A program made the position numbers and the translations under genes. From Planctomycetaceae bacterium (GTDB taxonomy: Bacteria; Planctomycetota; Planctomycetia; Planctomycetales; Planctomycetaceae): a DNA stretch of 36,115 nt. The first letter of the stretch is position 1. The number at the start of each line of letters is the position of its first letter. The notes beneath the pieces were generated by a model, which was given only the letters and a program-made list of their open reading frames with translations, searched no databases and had not been told where the DNA came from. Below, piece after piece: positions 8,318 through 16,971 of the stretch. The stretch covers positions 1 to 36,115 of the forward strand of contig JACCRE010000374.1 of the NCBI GenBank assembly GCA_013813775.1. Direction: 5' to 3'.

Positions 8318-9202
8318 TCACAGAGAAAACAGGGACTTCGGTTGGTTGCGGTCTTCTTGGACAATGCCGTCGGCGTTGATTAATTCCACGTCGAATCGAA
8401 CGAGTCGCCTCGCCATCACGCGAATCGCATCAGGGTTATTGTCGATGAGGTAGAACTTTCTGCCGAGACGGCCAGCAGCTTCGCCGACGGTTCCGCTGCC
8501 CGCAAAGAAGTCGACGACGAGATCGCCGGGACGAGAATGAGCCGTGACGATTCGTTCGATGATCCCCAGAGGTTTCTGCGTCGCGTATCCGGTCTTCTCT
8601 TTGCCGTTCGGGCTGACGATCGTGTGCCACCACACGTCCGTCGGCGTCTTGCCACGAGCGGCCTTTTCCGGACCGACGAGACCCGGTGCCATGTATGGGA
8701 TACGGTCGATATCGTCGTAGTTGAAGATGTAGTTCTCGGCATCGCGGGCGTACCAAAGAATGTTGTCATGCTTGGCGGGCCACCGTCGCTTCGATCGTGC
8801 CCCATAGTCGTAAGCCCAGATGATCTCATTGATAAAGCTGTCGCGGCCGAAGATGGAGTCCAAAAGAACCTTGCAGTAATGGACCTCGCGGTAGTCGATG
8901 TGAAAGAACAGCGAGCCATCAGGACGGAGGATTCGTCGAGCTTCAGCCAAGCGGGGTTCAAGAAATCCAAGGAAGTCATCGAACGTGTCGATATAGCCCG
9001 TTGACCCGATCTTGATCGTTCGATACCGCTTCCCTTGGAAGCCGGTCCGATCTCCACCTTCCTCGTCGCGAACAGTCTTGAGCTGAAGACGCTCCTGTCG
9101 TTTGCCAGTGTTGAAGGGGGGGTCAATGTAGATCAAAGACGCAGACTCGTCAGGAAGAGTGCCGAGGGCGTCGAGGTTGTCAGCGAAAATTATTCTGTTC
9201 AT
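8318..9202 (-). CDS. Site-specific DNA methyltransferase, beta-class (N6-adenine or N4-cytosine)
   Basis: It methylates an amino group of DNA bases to protect host DNA from the adjacent nuclease. The 294-residue protein has catalytic motif IV near the N-terminus (IYIDPPFNTGK), then a target-recognition region. Motif X (QKPLGIIERIVTAHS) and SAM-binding motif I (VVDFFAGSGTVGEA) follow near the C-terminus, and that IV-TRD-X-I order defines the beta class. DPPF is usual for N6-adenine or N4-cytosine enzymes. I begin at the ATG at 9202 (MNRIIFADNLDAL), where homology starts. The longer ORF to 9340 adds unlike residues and runs into the terminator hairpin at 9335. The gene is followed three bases later by the probable endonuclease. 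Confidence 0.9.
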   Translation of the reverse strand: MNRIIFADNLDALGTLPDESASLIYIDPPFNTGKRQERLQLKTVRDEEGGDRTGFQGKRYRTIKIGSTGYIDTFDDFLGFLEPRLAEARRILRPDGSLFFHIDYREVHYCKVLLDSIFGRDSFINEIIWAYDYGARSKRRWPAKHDNILWYARDAENYIFNYDDIDRIPYMAPGLVGPEKAARGKTPTDVWWHTIVSPNGKEKTGYATQKPLGIIERIVTAHSRPGDLVVDFFAGSGTVGEAAGRLGRKFYLIDNNPDAIRVMARRLVRFDVELINADGIVQEDRNQPKSLFSL

Positions 9203-9334
9203 CTCATTTCGAGGCGACGACACTGAAGGCACCGGATTGCGATCTGCGAGATCACACGTTGGACACCATATCCTCTCGAAAGAACATCCGACAGGTACTG
9301 CCACCGGTGTGTCGGCAGCGATCGCATGCAAGCG

Positions 9335-9368
9335 CAACAAGCCCCGGCGATCACGCCGGGGCTTGTTG
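9335..9368 (-). terminator. Strong intrinsic terminator hairpin
   Basis: A perfect 15-bp inverted repeat (CAACAAGCCCCGGCG, 9335-9349, and its complement 9354-9368) surrounds the four-base loop ATCA. It sits 28 bases past the stop of the secreted-protein gene at 9396 and upstream of the methyltransferase start, so it insulates the restriction operon. There is no long T-run, but the stem is very stable. Confidence 0.8.
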
Positions 9369-9395
9369 TATGGACAGGTTATCGCAAATCGTCCG

Positions 9396-9833
9396 TTACC
9401 AGTTCCTCCGCCCCGCGTTCGACGCGCTCAGCGGTCGCCAGGGTTCGAAGGACGGTGAACCGTCGTAGCGGTCTTCGTAGCGGTGGTTGATGGTGTCGTA
9501 GCGGCTCTGGAACTGTGAACTCGGCGTGTAAGGCCTCGTCTTCAGGCGGCTTGGCGCGGTGTCGTTGCACTCGCCCCAGTTGGTGTTCCGCCACAAGGGA
9601 TCGGCCGCGTGATCGTAGGTCGAAGCCGGGCGATACGACGAGCCGTAATTGTCGCCGTAGCCGCGATCGTAGGCATTGTCGTACCGGTTTGACGTCGGCG
9701 GCACGTAACAGCCGCCGGCGGCGATTCCGTAGCTTGATTGAGCTGAGCTGAAGGGGACCGCAGCGGTCGCCACGCCGCAGGTTCCGAGAAATCCGACACC
9801 GGCCGCGATCAAAGTCTTCGTGAGCGTCTTCAT
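9396..9833 (-). CDS. Hypothetical secreted protein, Tyr/Asn/Gly-rich
   Basis: The 145-residue product begins with a textbook Sec signal peptide (KTLTKTLIAAGVGFLGTCGV, cleavage probably near ATA-A at about residue 24). The mature part is rich in Tyr, Asn, Asp, Arg and Gly (YDNAYDRGYGDNYGSSYRP, RYDTINHRYEDRYDG), has two Cys residues and no known domain, so it looks like an intrinsically flexible exported protein. I do not recognise a family. The ATG at 9833 begins the signal peptide directly. A strong terminator lies immediately downstream. Confidence 0.65.
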   Translation of the reverse strand: MKTLTKTLIAAGVGFLGTCGVATAAVPFSSAQSSYGIAAGGCYVPPTSNRYDNAYDRGYGDNYGSSYRPASTYDHAADPLWRNTNWGECNDTAPSRLKTRPYTPSSQFQSRYDTINHRYEDRYDGSPSFEPWRPLSASNAGRRNW

Positions 9834-10217
9834 GACCGTCTGCTGTCCTTGTTTGTTGTGAAGCGTGCTGGTCGAGCACGTTGGAGACGGAAGGCATTGC
9901 CCGTGCCGAAGGACCGCTGACGCCGATGTTTCGAAGCGACGGCATCAAGCGCCGTCGGAGTGACGTCGGCCAACTCAAACGTGCGGCGCGAGCGCGTGCC
10001 AGGCGTTGTAAGAGACGGTGACACAGTTCGCGTGCGAAGCCGGGATGACGGCGGTGCTTCGCGTCCGAAATGAAGACGGAACATGGCTTTGCCGCGGTGC
10101 CGATCGGCACTTGGAGTGCGACGGTGCAAAGAGGCGAACCCGCGGCACCGGATTTCCTCTCTCCTTCAGCACACACGGCGGATGTTTCGCGTGCGGACGA
10201 TATGGTGGAGAGCTGAG
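9834..10217. other. Divergent intergenic region with small palindromes, no gene seen
   Basis: This 384-base stretch separates two divergent genes. I see no supported gene. It holds a 14-bp perfect palindrome, GTGCCGATCGGCAC (10097-10110), and a short hairpin, CGTGCT-ggtcg-AGCACG (9864-9880). Either could be an operator or leader structure. Neither matches a regulator site that I can name. Confidence 0.4.
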
Positions 10218-10607
<390 letters not shown>

Positions 10608-10608
10608 G

Positions 10609-12234
10609 CTACTTGAAGTAGCCGGCGGGAGTGTTCGCGGTCTTTATGGCTGCGGGCCTTTTGATCGCTTTGCCGGCGAGAGCGCCGGTCACGGTGCCGT
10701 CGTGGATCGCGGGGACGCCGTTCACGAAGACCCAGCGCATGCCTTCCGAGTACTGGTAGGGCTGTTCGTAAGTCGCGCGATCGCGAACGGTCTCGGGATC
10801 GAACACGGCGATGTCGGCGACGTAGCCGGGGCGGACGTAGCCGCGATCGGTGAGTCGCAGGATGTCGGCAGGCAAGCCCGTCGCGCTGCGCACCGCATGA
10901 GCCAGGGTGACGGCCTTCCGGTCGCGGGCATAGTGGCCGATCTTGCGCGGAAACGTGCCGAAGTTGCGGGGATGGGGGCGGTCGGCCGAGGCGATGGTCG
11001 CGCCGCCGTCGGACGCCGTCGCGACCCAGGGCAACGCCATCGCATACTGCACGTCGTCTTCGCTCATGCCGAACTTCACGCATCGCGGAGCGCCTTCCAA
11101 ATGCATCTCGACGACGAGATCGACGACGTCCCGATTTTCGTCCGTCGCGATCTGTCGCACTTCGCGGCCCACGTACTGCGGACGCGCGGAATGGCTCGAG
11201 ATCATGATCAGATCGCCGATCGCCAGTTCGTCGGCGATCGCCTTGCGAAGGCGGGGCAGGTCCTTCTCATCTTTGAGACGCCGTCGAAGTTCGTCGCGTC
11301 CGCCTTCGCTGGCCCACGTGGGAATCAGCGTCGCTTCGAGCGACGTTGAAGAGGCGACGTAGGGGTATTGATCCGCGGTGACCGGCTCGCCGGCCTTTCG
11401 CGCCCGCTCGATCAAGTCGGCGGCGGCCCGCAGCGTGCCCCAGTTGTTCTTGCCCGTGGCCTTGAAGTGTGAAATATGCACGGGAAGCCCGGCGTCGCGG
11501 CCGATGGAGATCGCTTCGTCGACCGAACCGAGAAGCTCGTTCCCCTCGCCGCGAATGTGGCTCGCGTAGAGTCCGCCATGCTGGGCGACGACCTTGGCGA
11601 TCTCGACGAGCTCATCGGTTTTCGCGTAGGAACTCGGCACGTAGATGAGTCCCGTGGACATGCCGATCGCGCCGTCGTTCATCGCCTTCTCGGCGAGTGA
11701 TTTCATCTCAGTAAGTTCTTCGGCGGTGGGCGGACGATTCGCCTTGCCCATCACCTTCTCGCGCAACGATCCCTGCGGAAGCAAATGGATGACGTTCGTG
11801 CCCGTTCCCGCCGAGTTCACGTCTTCAAAGTACTTCGCGACGTCGACGGGACCGCTGCCGCAGTTGCCGGTCACGACCGTCGTGCAGCCTTGCGTGATGT
11901 AGTTCGCGTTCGAGCGAGTGTTCGGCTCGGTGATCGCGCCGTCGCTGTGGCTGTGCAGGTCGATGAAGCCGGGCGCGACGACGAGTCCGGTGCAGTCGAT
12001 CGTGCGACCGGCACGAGCGACCTCGAACGCGCCGACGGCGACGATCCTGTCGTTCTGGATCGCGACGTCGCCGACGACGGCGTCGCCGCCCATGCCGTCG
12101 AGGATCGAACCGCCTTTCAGCAGGACGTCGCACTCGATGCCGGCGGGTGGTGCGGCGCCGTCCTGCGCGATGAGAGACGCCGGACCTGTCGCGACGACGA
12201 GCCACACAAACAGCGAACGGACGCGAATCGACAT
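10609..12234 (-). CDS. Exported D-aminoacylase / N-acyl-D-amino-acid deacylase family amidohydrolase
   Basis: It is predicted to hydrolyse N-acyl-D-amino acids or related amides outside the cytoplasm. The 541-residue protein starts with a signal peptide (SLFVWLVVATGPASLIAQDG). A metal-dependent hydrolase TIM barrel of the D-aminoacylase type follows. Metal-site HSHSD has H94 and H96, and TGNCGSGP has the characteristic bridging Cys125. SHIRGEG and HISHFKATG supply further histidine ligands, and a catalytic-Asp region TASDGGAT lies near the C-terminus. The C-terminal beta domain resumes with GYVADIAVFDPETV. AGAGGTG upstream of 12234 supports the start. The divergent gene at 12418 shares its promoter region. 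Substrate identity, including a role in peptidoglycan or D-peptide recycling, is inference. Confidence 0.88.
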   Translation of the reverse strand: MSIRVRSLFVWLVVATGPASLIAQDGAAPPAGIECDVLLKGGSILDGMGGDAVVGDVAIQNDRIVAVGAFEVARAGRTIDCTGLVVAPGFIDLHSHSDGAITEPNTRSNANYITQGCTTVVTGNCGSGPVDVAKYFEDVNSAGTGTNVIHLLPQGSLREKVMGKANRPPTAEELTEMKSLAEKAMNDGAIGMSTGLIYVPSSYAKTDELVEIAKVVAQHGGLYASHIRGEGNELLGSVDEAISIGRDAGLPVHISHFKATGKNNWGTLRAAADLIERARKAGEPVTADQYPYVASSTSLEATLIPTWASEGGRDELRRRLKDEKDLPRLRKAIADELAIGDLIMISSHSARPQYVGREVRQIATDENRDVVDLVVEMHLEGAPRCVKFGMSEDDVQYAMALPWVATASDGGATIASADRPHPRNFGTFPRKIGHYARDRKAVTLAHAVRSATGLPADILRLTDRGYVRPGYVADIAVFDPETVRDRATYEQPYQYSEGMRWVFVNGVPAIHDGTVTGALAGKAIKRPAAIKTANTPAGYFK

Positions 12235-12417
12235 ACGGCACCTCTGGGAGAGACGTCGAAGCCACGGATTGACGTGACGAGTGCGAACTCAGCTTCGCCA
12301 CGAGCGTCACAGAACGAGGGGCGAAAAACAAGATGCGACTTTGCGGATCAGCTTCGCTTGCCGCAAGCTCGCCGCCGCATCACGCTGATGGCTTCTTCAG
12401 GCCACGAGGGACCGTCG

Positions 12418-14547
12418 ATGAGCACCGAAGACTCCTGGCATCGCAGAGACATCCTCAAAGCCGCGGCCATCGCGGCGACGCCGCTGTCCTTCAAAGTCGT
12501 CGATGCTCAGGACGTGAGCGCGGCTTCGCCGGGCATCGCGTCGGTCAGCGCCTATCTCGAAGGCCTGCGTACGCCTGACGGAGGCTACGGGTGGGGCGAT
12601 GGGGATCGGTCGCACCTCACGCCGACCTTCGGGGCGATCGGCTGCTACCACATCATCGGCCAGCAGCCGGCGAACGCTTCTGCCGCCGCGGAGTACGTGC
12701 GCACGCATCACCCCTTCGCGGTCAAGAAGCTCGAACGCGAGATGCATTCGTTCGAGTATCAGCAGATTTGTACGCTGCAATGGCTCGGCGAAGATGTGAG
12801 CGGCTTCCGCGAGCAGGTCGCGTCGTGGCGGAAGCCCTTCTCGTACGCCAAGGCCTACGAGAAGCACGGCTATCCGATCTTCGAGTATGAAGCGATGGCC
12901 TTCGTCTGCCGGCAGTTGCTCGGCCTGCCGATGGACACCGTCTCGCAGGAGTTCATCGCCTATCTCGAATCCCGCCGACGCGATGACGGCAGCTTCAACA
13001 ACACGCCCGCAGCCGACGGCAGCGGCGGACACGTTCTCAACACCTTATGGGGCATTCGTTCGTTCAACGTTCTCGGCCGCTGGAACGAACATCCCGATTC
13101 GATCGTGTCGTGGCTGAAACGCTGTCAGCGAGAGGACGGCGGTTTCACCTGGCAGCCCGATCCGTCGTTCGCCGGGAATGTGGACGTCGTTTACACTTGG
13201 GCGGCAGTCCGCGGCCTCGAAATGCTCGAGGAGTCTCCCGCTGAAAAGCGCGCCTGTATTGCGTCGTTGATGCGGCTGCGCAACGCCGACGGCGGATTTG
13301 CCCCGCGTGAAGGCTGGGACAGCAATCCCCTCGCGAGTTACTACGCCCTCGACGCATTGAGGGCGCTTGGCGCGCTCACGACGCTCGCGAAGGCGCCGCC
13401 CGCGCCGACGGGCAAGCCGCGGCGGTCACTCTCCTCCGACCTGAAGGTCTTCACGATTCAGATCGAGGCTCACGGCAAGGGGAGCCCGGCGGAGGCCGTC
13501 GATCTCGCCCGCGCCCTCAAGATCGATTTGTGGGGCGCCAAAAATGCGTCCCCGGCGTGGATCGAGGCCGCGCAGGCGGCGGCGAACGCTCAACGGGTGC
13601 CCGTTTCGTTCTTCACCGCGAACGAAGAGTACGGCACATGGGTCGACGTGTCCGGCATGGGCACCTACAGCCACACGAGCGACATCATCGCACCGGCAGC
13701 GACCGATATCGGGCCGTCGCTCGCCGGGCGGGAAGATGTGTCGTGGGAAGCCTTCCGCGAAGAGCGGCTCAAGCCGCTTCACGATGGTGATGGCCGACTC
13801 GTCTGGCAGTTCGGCGAGAACGAGGCGCTCACGCGGCTGTTTCTCGACGACTCGCTCGCCCGCGGCGGCTTCGCGGCGATCAGCACGTTTCACTTCGGCA
13901 ATCCCGACTTCACGAACAGCGAGCCGTTCCTCAAGCAGTATCGCAACCAGATCCCTTACGTCGGTCTGCAAGACGCGCACGGCGACGAACCCTGGTGGTG
14001 GGGCGATCAACTCGAAGGCTTCCGCACCCTGTTTCTCGCGACGGAGCCGACCTGGGACGGGTGGCTCGACGCCTTGAAGAACAATCGGGTGGCGGCCGTC
14101 CGACGCGACGCCGTCAGCGGTGGCGAGCTTTGGACGCACGGACCACAAGACGTGCTCGACGTCGCGATGCAGCAGAGCAAACGCTGGCAATGGTGGGACA
14201 ATCCCGACGTCGCCCGGCCGCGCGTTTCGATCGTCGCGTTGACGCCGCGATCACAATTCGAGGTCGGCCGGCCGGAGGCCGGCACCACCATTCGCGTTCG
14301 CTGTCGGTGGGAGAACACGACGCAGGGCAAGCCGAAAACGCCGCAGGTGGAGCTTGTGCGTCTGCTCGTTGACGGCAGCGAAGTTGAAACGACCCACGCC
14401 GCGCCTGGCCCGAAAGCTCGTCCGCTCGACGACTACTTCACGCACCATACCGAAGGTCTCGCCCCTGGCGAGCACACGGCGACGGCGGTCGTGCGCGACA
14501 TCGACAACGGTGAAGAATCGGAACGAACGATTCGATTCATGGCGTGA
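12418..14547 (+). CDS. Tat-type exported protein: prenyltransferase-like alpha/alpha toroid plus PHP-like domain
   Basis: The 709-residue product starts with a twin-arginine-like leader (HRRDILKAAAIAATPLSF). Residues about 40-325 contain repeated helix-turn units with the DGG(F/Y) signature of prenyltransferase/squalene-oxidase repeats (RTPDGGYGWGDGD, RRRDDGSFNN, QREDGGFTWQPD, RNADGGFAPREG), implying an alpha/alpha toroid fold. Residues about 340-610 form a second domain. Its C-terminal part (VGLQDAHGDEPWWWGDQLEG, then TLFLATEPTWDGWLDALKNN) resembles the end of PHP-family phosphoesterases, but the usual N-terminal metal HxH is not evident. A beta-rich tail (about 615-709) ends the protein. 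I choose the ATG at 12418 because GAGGG precedes it and the leader begins there. No substrate can be assigned. Confidence 0.72.
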   Translation: MSTEDSWHRRDILKAAAIAATPLSFKVVDAQDVSAASPGIASVSAYLEGLRTPDGGYGWGDGDRSHLTPTFGAIGCYHIIGQQPANASAAAEYVRTHHPFAVKKLEREMHSFEYQQICTLQWLGEDVSGFREQVASWRKPFSYAKAYEKHGYPIFEYEAMAFVCRQLLGLPMDTVSQEFIAYLESRRRDDGSFNNTPAADGSGGHVLNTLWGIRSFNVLGRWNEHPDSIVSWLKRCQREDGGFTWQPDPSFAGNVDVVYTWAAVRGLEMLEESPAEKRACIASLMRLRNADGGFAPREGWDSNPLASYYALDALRALGALTTLAKAPPAPTGKPRRSLSSDLKVFTIQIEAHGKGSPAEAVDLARALKIDLWGAKNASPAWIEAAQAAANAQRVPVSFFTANEEYGTWVDVSGMGTYSHTSDIIAPAATDIGPSLAGREDVSWEAFREERLKPLHDGDGRLVWQFGENEALTRLFLDDSLARGGFAAISTFHFGNPDFTNSEPFLKQYRNQIPYVGLQDAHGDEPWWWGDQLEGFRTLFLATEPTWDGWLDALKNNRVAAVRRDAVSGGELWTHGPQDVLDVAMQQSKRWQWWDNPDVARPRVSIVALTPRSQFEVGRPEAGTTIRVRCRWENTTQGKPKTPQVELVRLLVDGSEVETTHAAPGPKARPLDDYFTHHTEGLAPGEHTATAVVRDIDNGEESERTIRFMA

Positions 14548-14569
14548 TTGGCGTCTGGTGACTCTCGAC

Positions 14570-14592
14570 TCTCAACCTTCGACTCTCAACCC
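14570..14592 (+). repeat. Degenerate (GACTCTC)-type heptamer tract
   Basis: Just past the stop of the 12418 gene the sequence reads GACTCTC-GACTCTCAAC-CTTC-GACTCTCAAC. These are imperfect copies of the same heptamer (complement of GTTGAGA) that forms the long tract at 10531. It is again at a gene 3' end. Confidence 0.55.
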
Positions 14593-14799
14593 ATGAATCG
14601 CCGGCTGAATCTGCGGGCGCGGTGGACGGCGTACCAGCGGCGGCGGGCGGCGTTCGGCGAATGGCGGCGTTTGCGGCTTCCGTCTGGCATCGGTCGTCCT
14701 CCACAGGGCTCTCTGCACCATGTTCGGACGACCGTGGTGATCGTGACGCGTTACTTGACGACGCCGCCGGAAATTTCGGCAGTTCGCGGCAACGCAAAA

Positions 14800-14823
14800 C
14801 AAGCCCGGCTCTGACCGGGCTTG
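14800..14823 (-). terminator. Intrinsic terminator of the DUF4190-type gene
   Basis: A 9-bp perfect stem (CAAGCCCGG/CCGGGCTTG) with a six-base loop lies about 20 bases past the minus-strand stop at 14843. Read on the minus strand, the stem is followed by TTTT, as in a rho-independent terminator. Confidence 0.8.
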
Positions 14824-14842
14824 CGAGTTGTGCGAACCAGGC

Positions 14843-15361
14843 TCAGGGATTCGCTGGTTCGGGAACGGCTTCGTCGCTCGCGTCGGGCGTGACCTCGTCG
14901 ATTGTCGTCTCGCCCGTCGGCGCGGGGTCGGGAACGTTGGGCGATTCGACAGGCTCGCCGAGTTCGAGGTCGGAGTCCAAAACATCGGGATCAGCGGGTT
15001 GTTGGATGACGCCGCCGTTCTCGAAGTTCTCCATGTTCCGGAGGTTCTTCAGCACGGCCACGCCCAGGACCGCGCCCGCGATCAGCAGAATGATCGTCAG
15101 CAACAGTACGACGCCGCCCACGATCGCGCCGCCCAAGGCCATGCCGTAGCCGTTCTCGCGAGTCTTCTTGATCTGCCCCATCGCAATGATGCCCAGCACG
15201 AGGCCGATCGCGGCGAGAGCCAGGCCCACGAAGGGGCCGACGTCGGGAATGCAGCAACTGAAAATGCTGAGCACGCTGCTTACGAGAGAGCCGATCGCCA
15301 GCATGTTCATCTTGCCCGGACCGGGGCCGGGGACGCGTTCGGTGCCGAATTCGGTCGTCAT
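14843..15361 (-). CDS. DUF4190-type small membrane protein
   Basis: The 172-residue product has a Pro/Gly-rich N-terminus (VPGPGPGKMN), then a pair of hydrophobic segments (NMLAIGSLVSSVLSIFSCCI and VGLALAAIGLVLGIIAMGQI). A short basic loop (KKTRENGYGMALGGAIVGG) leads to a final membrane segment (LLLTIILLIAGAVLGVAVL), and the tail is acidic and Pro-rich. Repeated G-x2-LGI and MGQI-K pairs plus the GYGMALGGAIVG loop are typical of DUF4190 proteins, which are of unknown function. The ATG at 15361 is chosen for AGGAGT upstream. An in-frame ORF reaching 15508 has no support. A terminator follows at 14800. Confidence 0.75.
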   Translation of the reverse strand: MTTEFGTERVPGPGPGKMNMLAIGSLVSSVLSIFSCCIPDVGPFVGLALAAIGLVLGIIAMGQIKKTRENGYGMALGGAIVGGVVLLLTIILLIAGAVLGVAVLKNLRNMENFENGGVIQQPADPDVLDSDLELGEPVESPNVPDPAPTGETTIDEVTPDASDEAVPEPANP

Positions 15362-15497
15362 GGGATGGACTCCTGTGAAGTGCGTCGAAAGGTGTGATCG
15401 CACTATACCGCCGGCGGACGTGTCCACAAGAACCGATTCGGAACGGAAAACGCGAAGGCTCGCGATGACTCGACGGGCAGGCGCCCGCCCCTCGCCT

Positions 15498-16940
15498 TTA
15501 CCATGCAAGCAATCCGCTCTGCTGCGGTGCCGTAACCCGCCAGAGATCCGGGCCAGACGCCAATTCCGTCGCGTGCCACGCCGCGGCGGCGAGGACGAAG
15601 GCGCGGTCGTCGTGTCCGCCGGGGGGATGATCGAAGCGGAGACGGCCGGTCTCCGACTGCTTCAACACCAGCGACGCGAGTTCGGCTTCAAGATCGTCGT
15701 CGGGCACATCGGGTCGCCTTCCGCAGCCGGCGTACCAAGCCAGTTGTCGATGCACGATGAGCCGGCGCAGCGCTATAGCCAGTTCATGATTCCCTTTGCC
15801 GCCCGCGAAGGGGAAACGCACGAGTTGATGGCGCGAAGCGAAGCGTTGCAGCGTCCCGACGAGCTGATGTTCGTCGATCACGAATGTGATGTGCGGAAAC
15901 GCCGCCGCGGTGCGTGTGATCCAATCCTCGACCCACGCCACGAGAGTCGGAGCCTCGGGCTGCGGCACGGCGACGTCGAGACGATCCACGACGAGACGAT
16001 CGTGCTCGCGATGCAGCACGACGGCCGCCGTCAGGTCGCGCTTCTCGGCGTAATCGATCGCGGCGATGTATCGCACGCCGGCCCGGCCGCGCGATCGCTC
16101 GACGAGCCGCTCGTCGCGGCAAGCGGCGACTTCCGCCGCGGTCACGAAATCCCCTGAGGCGTCTTGCCAGCGATTGTTCCACAGCCGGTCATAGACGCTC
16201 GGCGGCAACAGCGCCCGCTGTTCGTCGAGATCGGCTGGTCTGATCCAGGGAGCCTGCGGACCGTCGAGCGTCGAGAAGTACCAATCGGAACGCGTGCGGG
16301 CCATCTCGCGCACCTGCCATTGCCAGCCACGGCCCGCGCCGGCGTTCGTCAGCACGGTGAGCAGGCAATGCGGCTTCTTCGCAGCGGCCGAGGCGAGCGA
16401 ATGCCACAAGCCGTCCTGCGGCCAGTGACACAACTCGTCGCAAATGATGAAATCGGGCGTGAGGCCGAACGAACTCGCGATGTCGGACGAGATCAGATCG
16501 AGCCGGCTGCCGTTCGCCGGGTTCTCGATCGCCGTCTGACGAAACCGCAGCACATCGCACAGCCCCGGATTCGCCAGTGTGAGCGTGCGGACGGCATCGG
16601 CGATCAGTCCGGCCTGATCGAGATCAGCCGCCGCGGCGATCCCGCGCAACGGCCGCTTCGCGAACAGCAACGCCCACGCGATCTGCACGGCCATGTCGCC
16701 GGTCTTTGCATGTCCGCGCGGCCGTTCGATCCACGCGCGTCGTAAATTGGTCTGGGAAGCGTCGCCGCCGCGGACTGAAGGCGTAATCCCGGCCACGTCG
16801 CACCAGGCGGCATCGAGCGCGGCGAAATCGGCGGCTTGCCACGGCTCGGCGATGTCACCGAACAGCTTTTCCGAGGCGGGATCGATGCGGAGGTAACGTC
16901 GGAACGCCGCCGGATCGCGTTCCGCTGCCCTGCGGACCAT
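15498..16940 (-). CDS. Large-terminase-like packaging ATPase/nuclease (TerL)
   Basis: In phages this enzyme cuts and pumps DNA into proheads. Numbered from the ATG at 16940, the 480-residue protein has a Walker A-like PRGHAKT (74-80), Walker B FIICDE (164-169) and a coupling-type VLTNAG (196-201). An RNase H-like nuclease half follows with acidic residues in AIDYAEKRD (D296), FVIDEHQ (D355) and GHDDRAF (D444/D445). All the residues needed for ATPase and nuclease activity seem intact. The longer ORF to 17099 would overlap the small-terminase-like gene by 128 bases with unlike sequence. Initiation near 16958-16970 (TTG/CTG) coupled to that gene's stop is also possible. No capsid, portal or tail gene follows: the next gene downstream is DUF4190. 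Confidence 0.8.
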   Translation of the reverse strand: MVRRAAERDPAAFRRYLRIDPASEKLFGDIAEPWQAADFAALDAAWCDVAGITPSVRGGDASQTNLRRAWIERPRGHAKTGDMAVQIAWALLFAKRPLRGIAAAADLDQAGLIADAVRTLTLANPGLCDVLRFRQTAIENPANGSRLDLISSDIASSFGLTPDFIICDELCHWPQDGLWHSLASAAAKKPHCLLTVLTNAGAGRGWQWQVREMARTRSDWYFSTLDGPQAPWIRPADLDEQRALLPPSVYDRLWNNRWQDASGDFVTAAEVAACRDERLVERSRGRAGVRYIAAIDYAEKRDLTAAVVLHREHDRLVVDRLDVAVPQPEAPTLVAWVEDWITRTAAAFPHITFVIDEHQLVGTLQRFASRHQLVRFPFAGGKGNHELAIALRRLIVHRQLAWYAGCGRRPDVPDDDLEAELASLVLKQSETGRLRFDHPPGGHDDRAFVLAAAAWHATELASGPDLWRVTAPQQSGLLAW

Positions 16941-16971
16941 TTCCACCGTGTAGCGCAAGGCTAAAAGCAGC

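Noticed and set aside
7594-9395. Integration of a genomic island at tRNA-Leu with flanking att repeats
   Set aside because: I looked for a second copy of the tRNA 3' end around and beyond the restriction-modification genes and saw none, and no integrase is present.
11785-12417. N-terminal extension of the Tat-type protein to 11785
   Set aside because: The added frame lies opposite the amidohydrolase gene. The leader and the GAGGG site place the start at 12418.
14593-14814. 73-codon arginine-rich frame starting at 14593
   Set aside because: It has no ribosome site, ends inside a terminator hairpin and has no family resemblance.
15168-16157. 329-codon plus-strand open frame opposite the terminase and DUF4190 genes
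   Set aside because: It spans two real minus-strand genes and the gap between them and shows no protein-like features.
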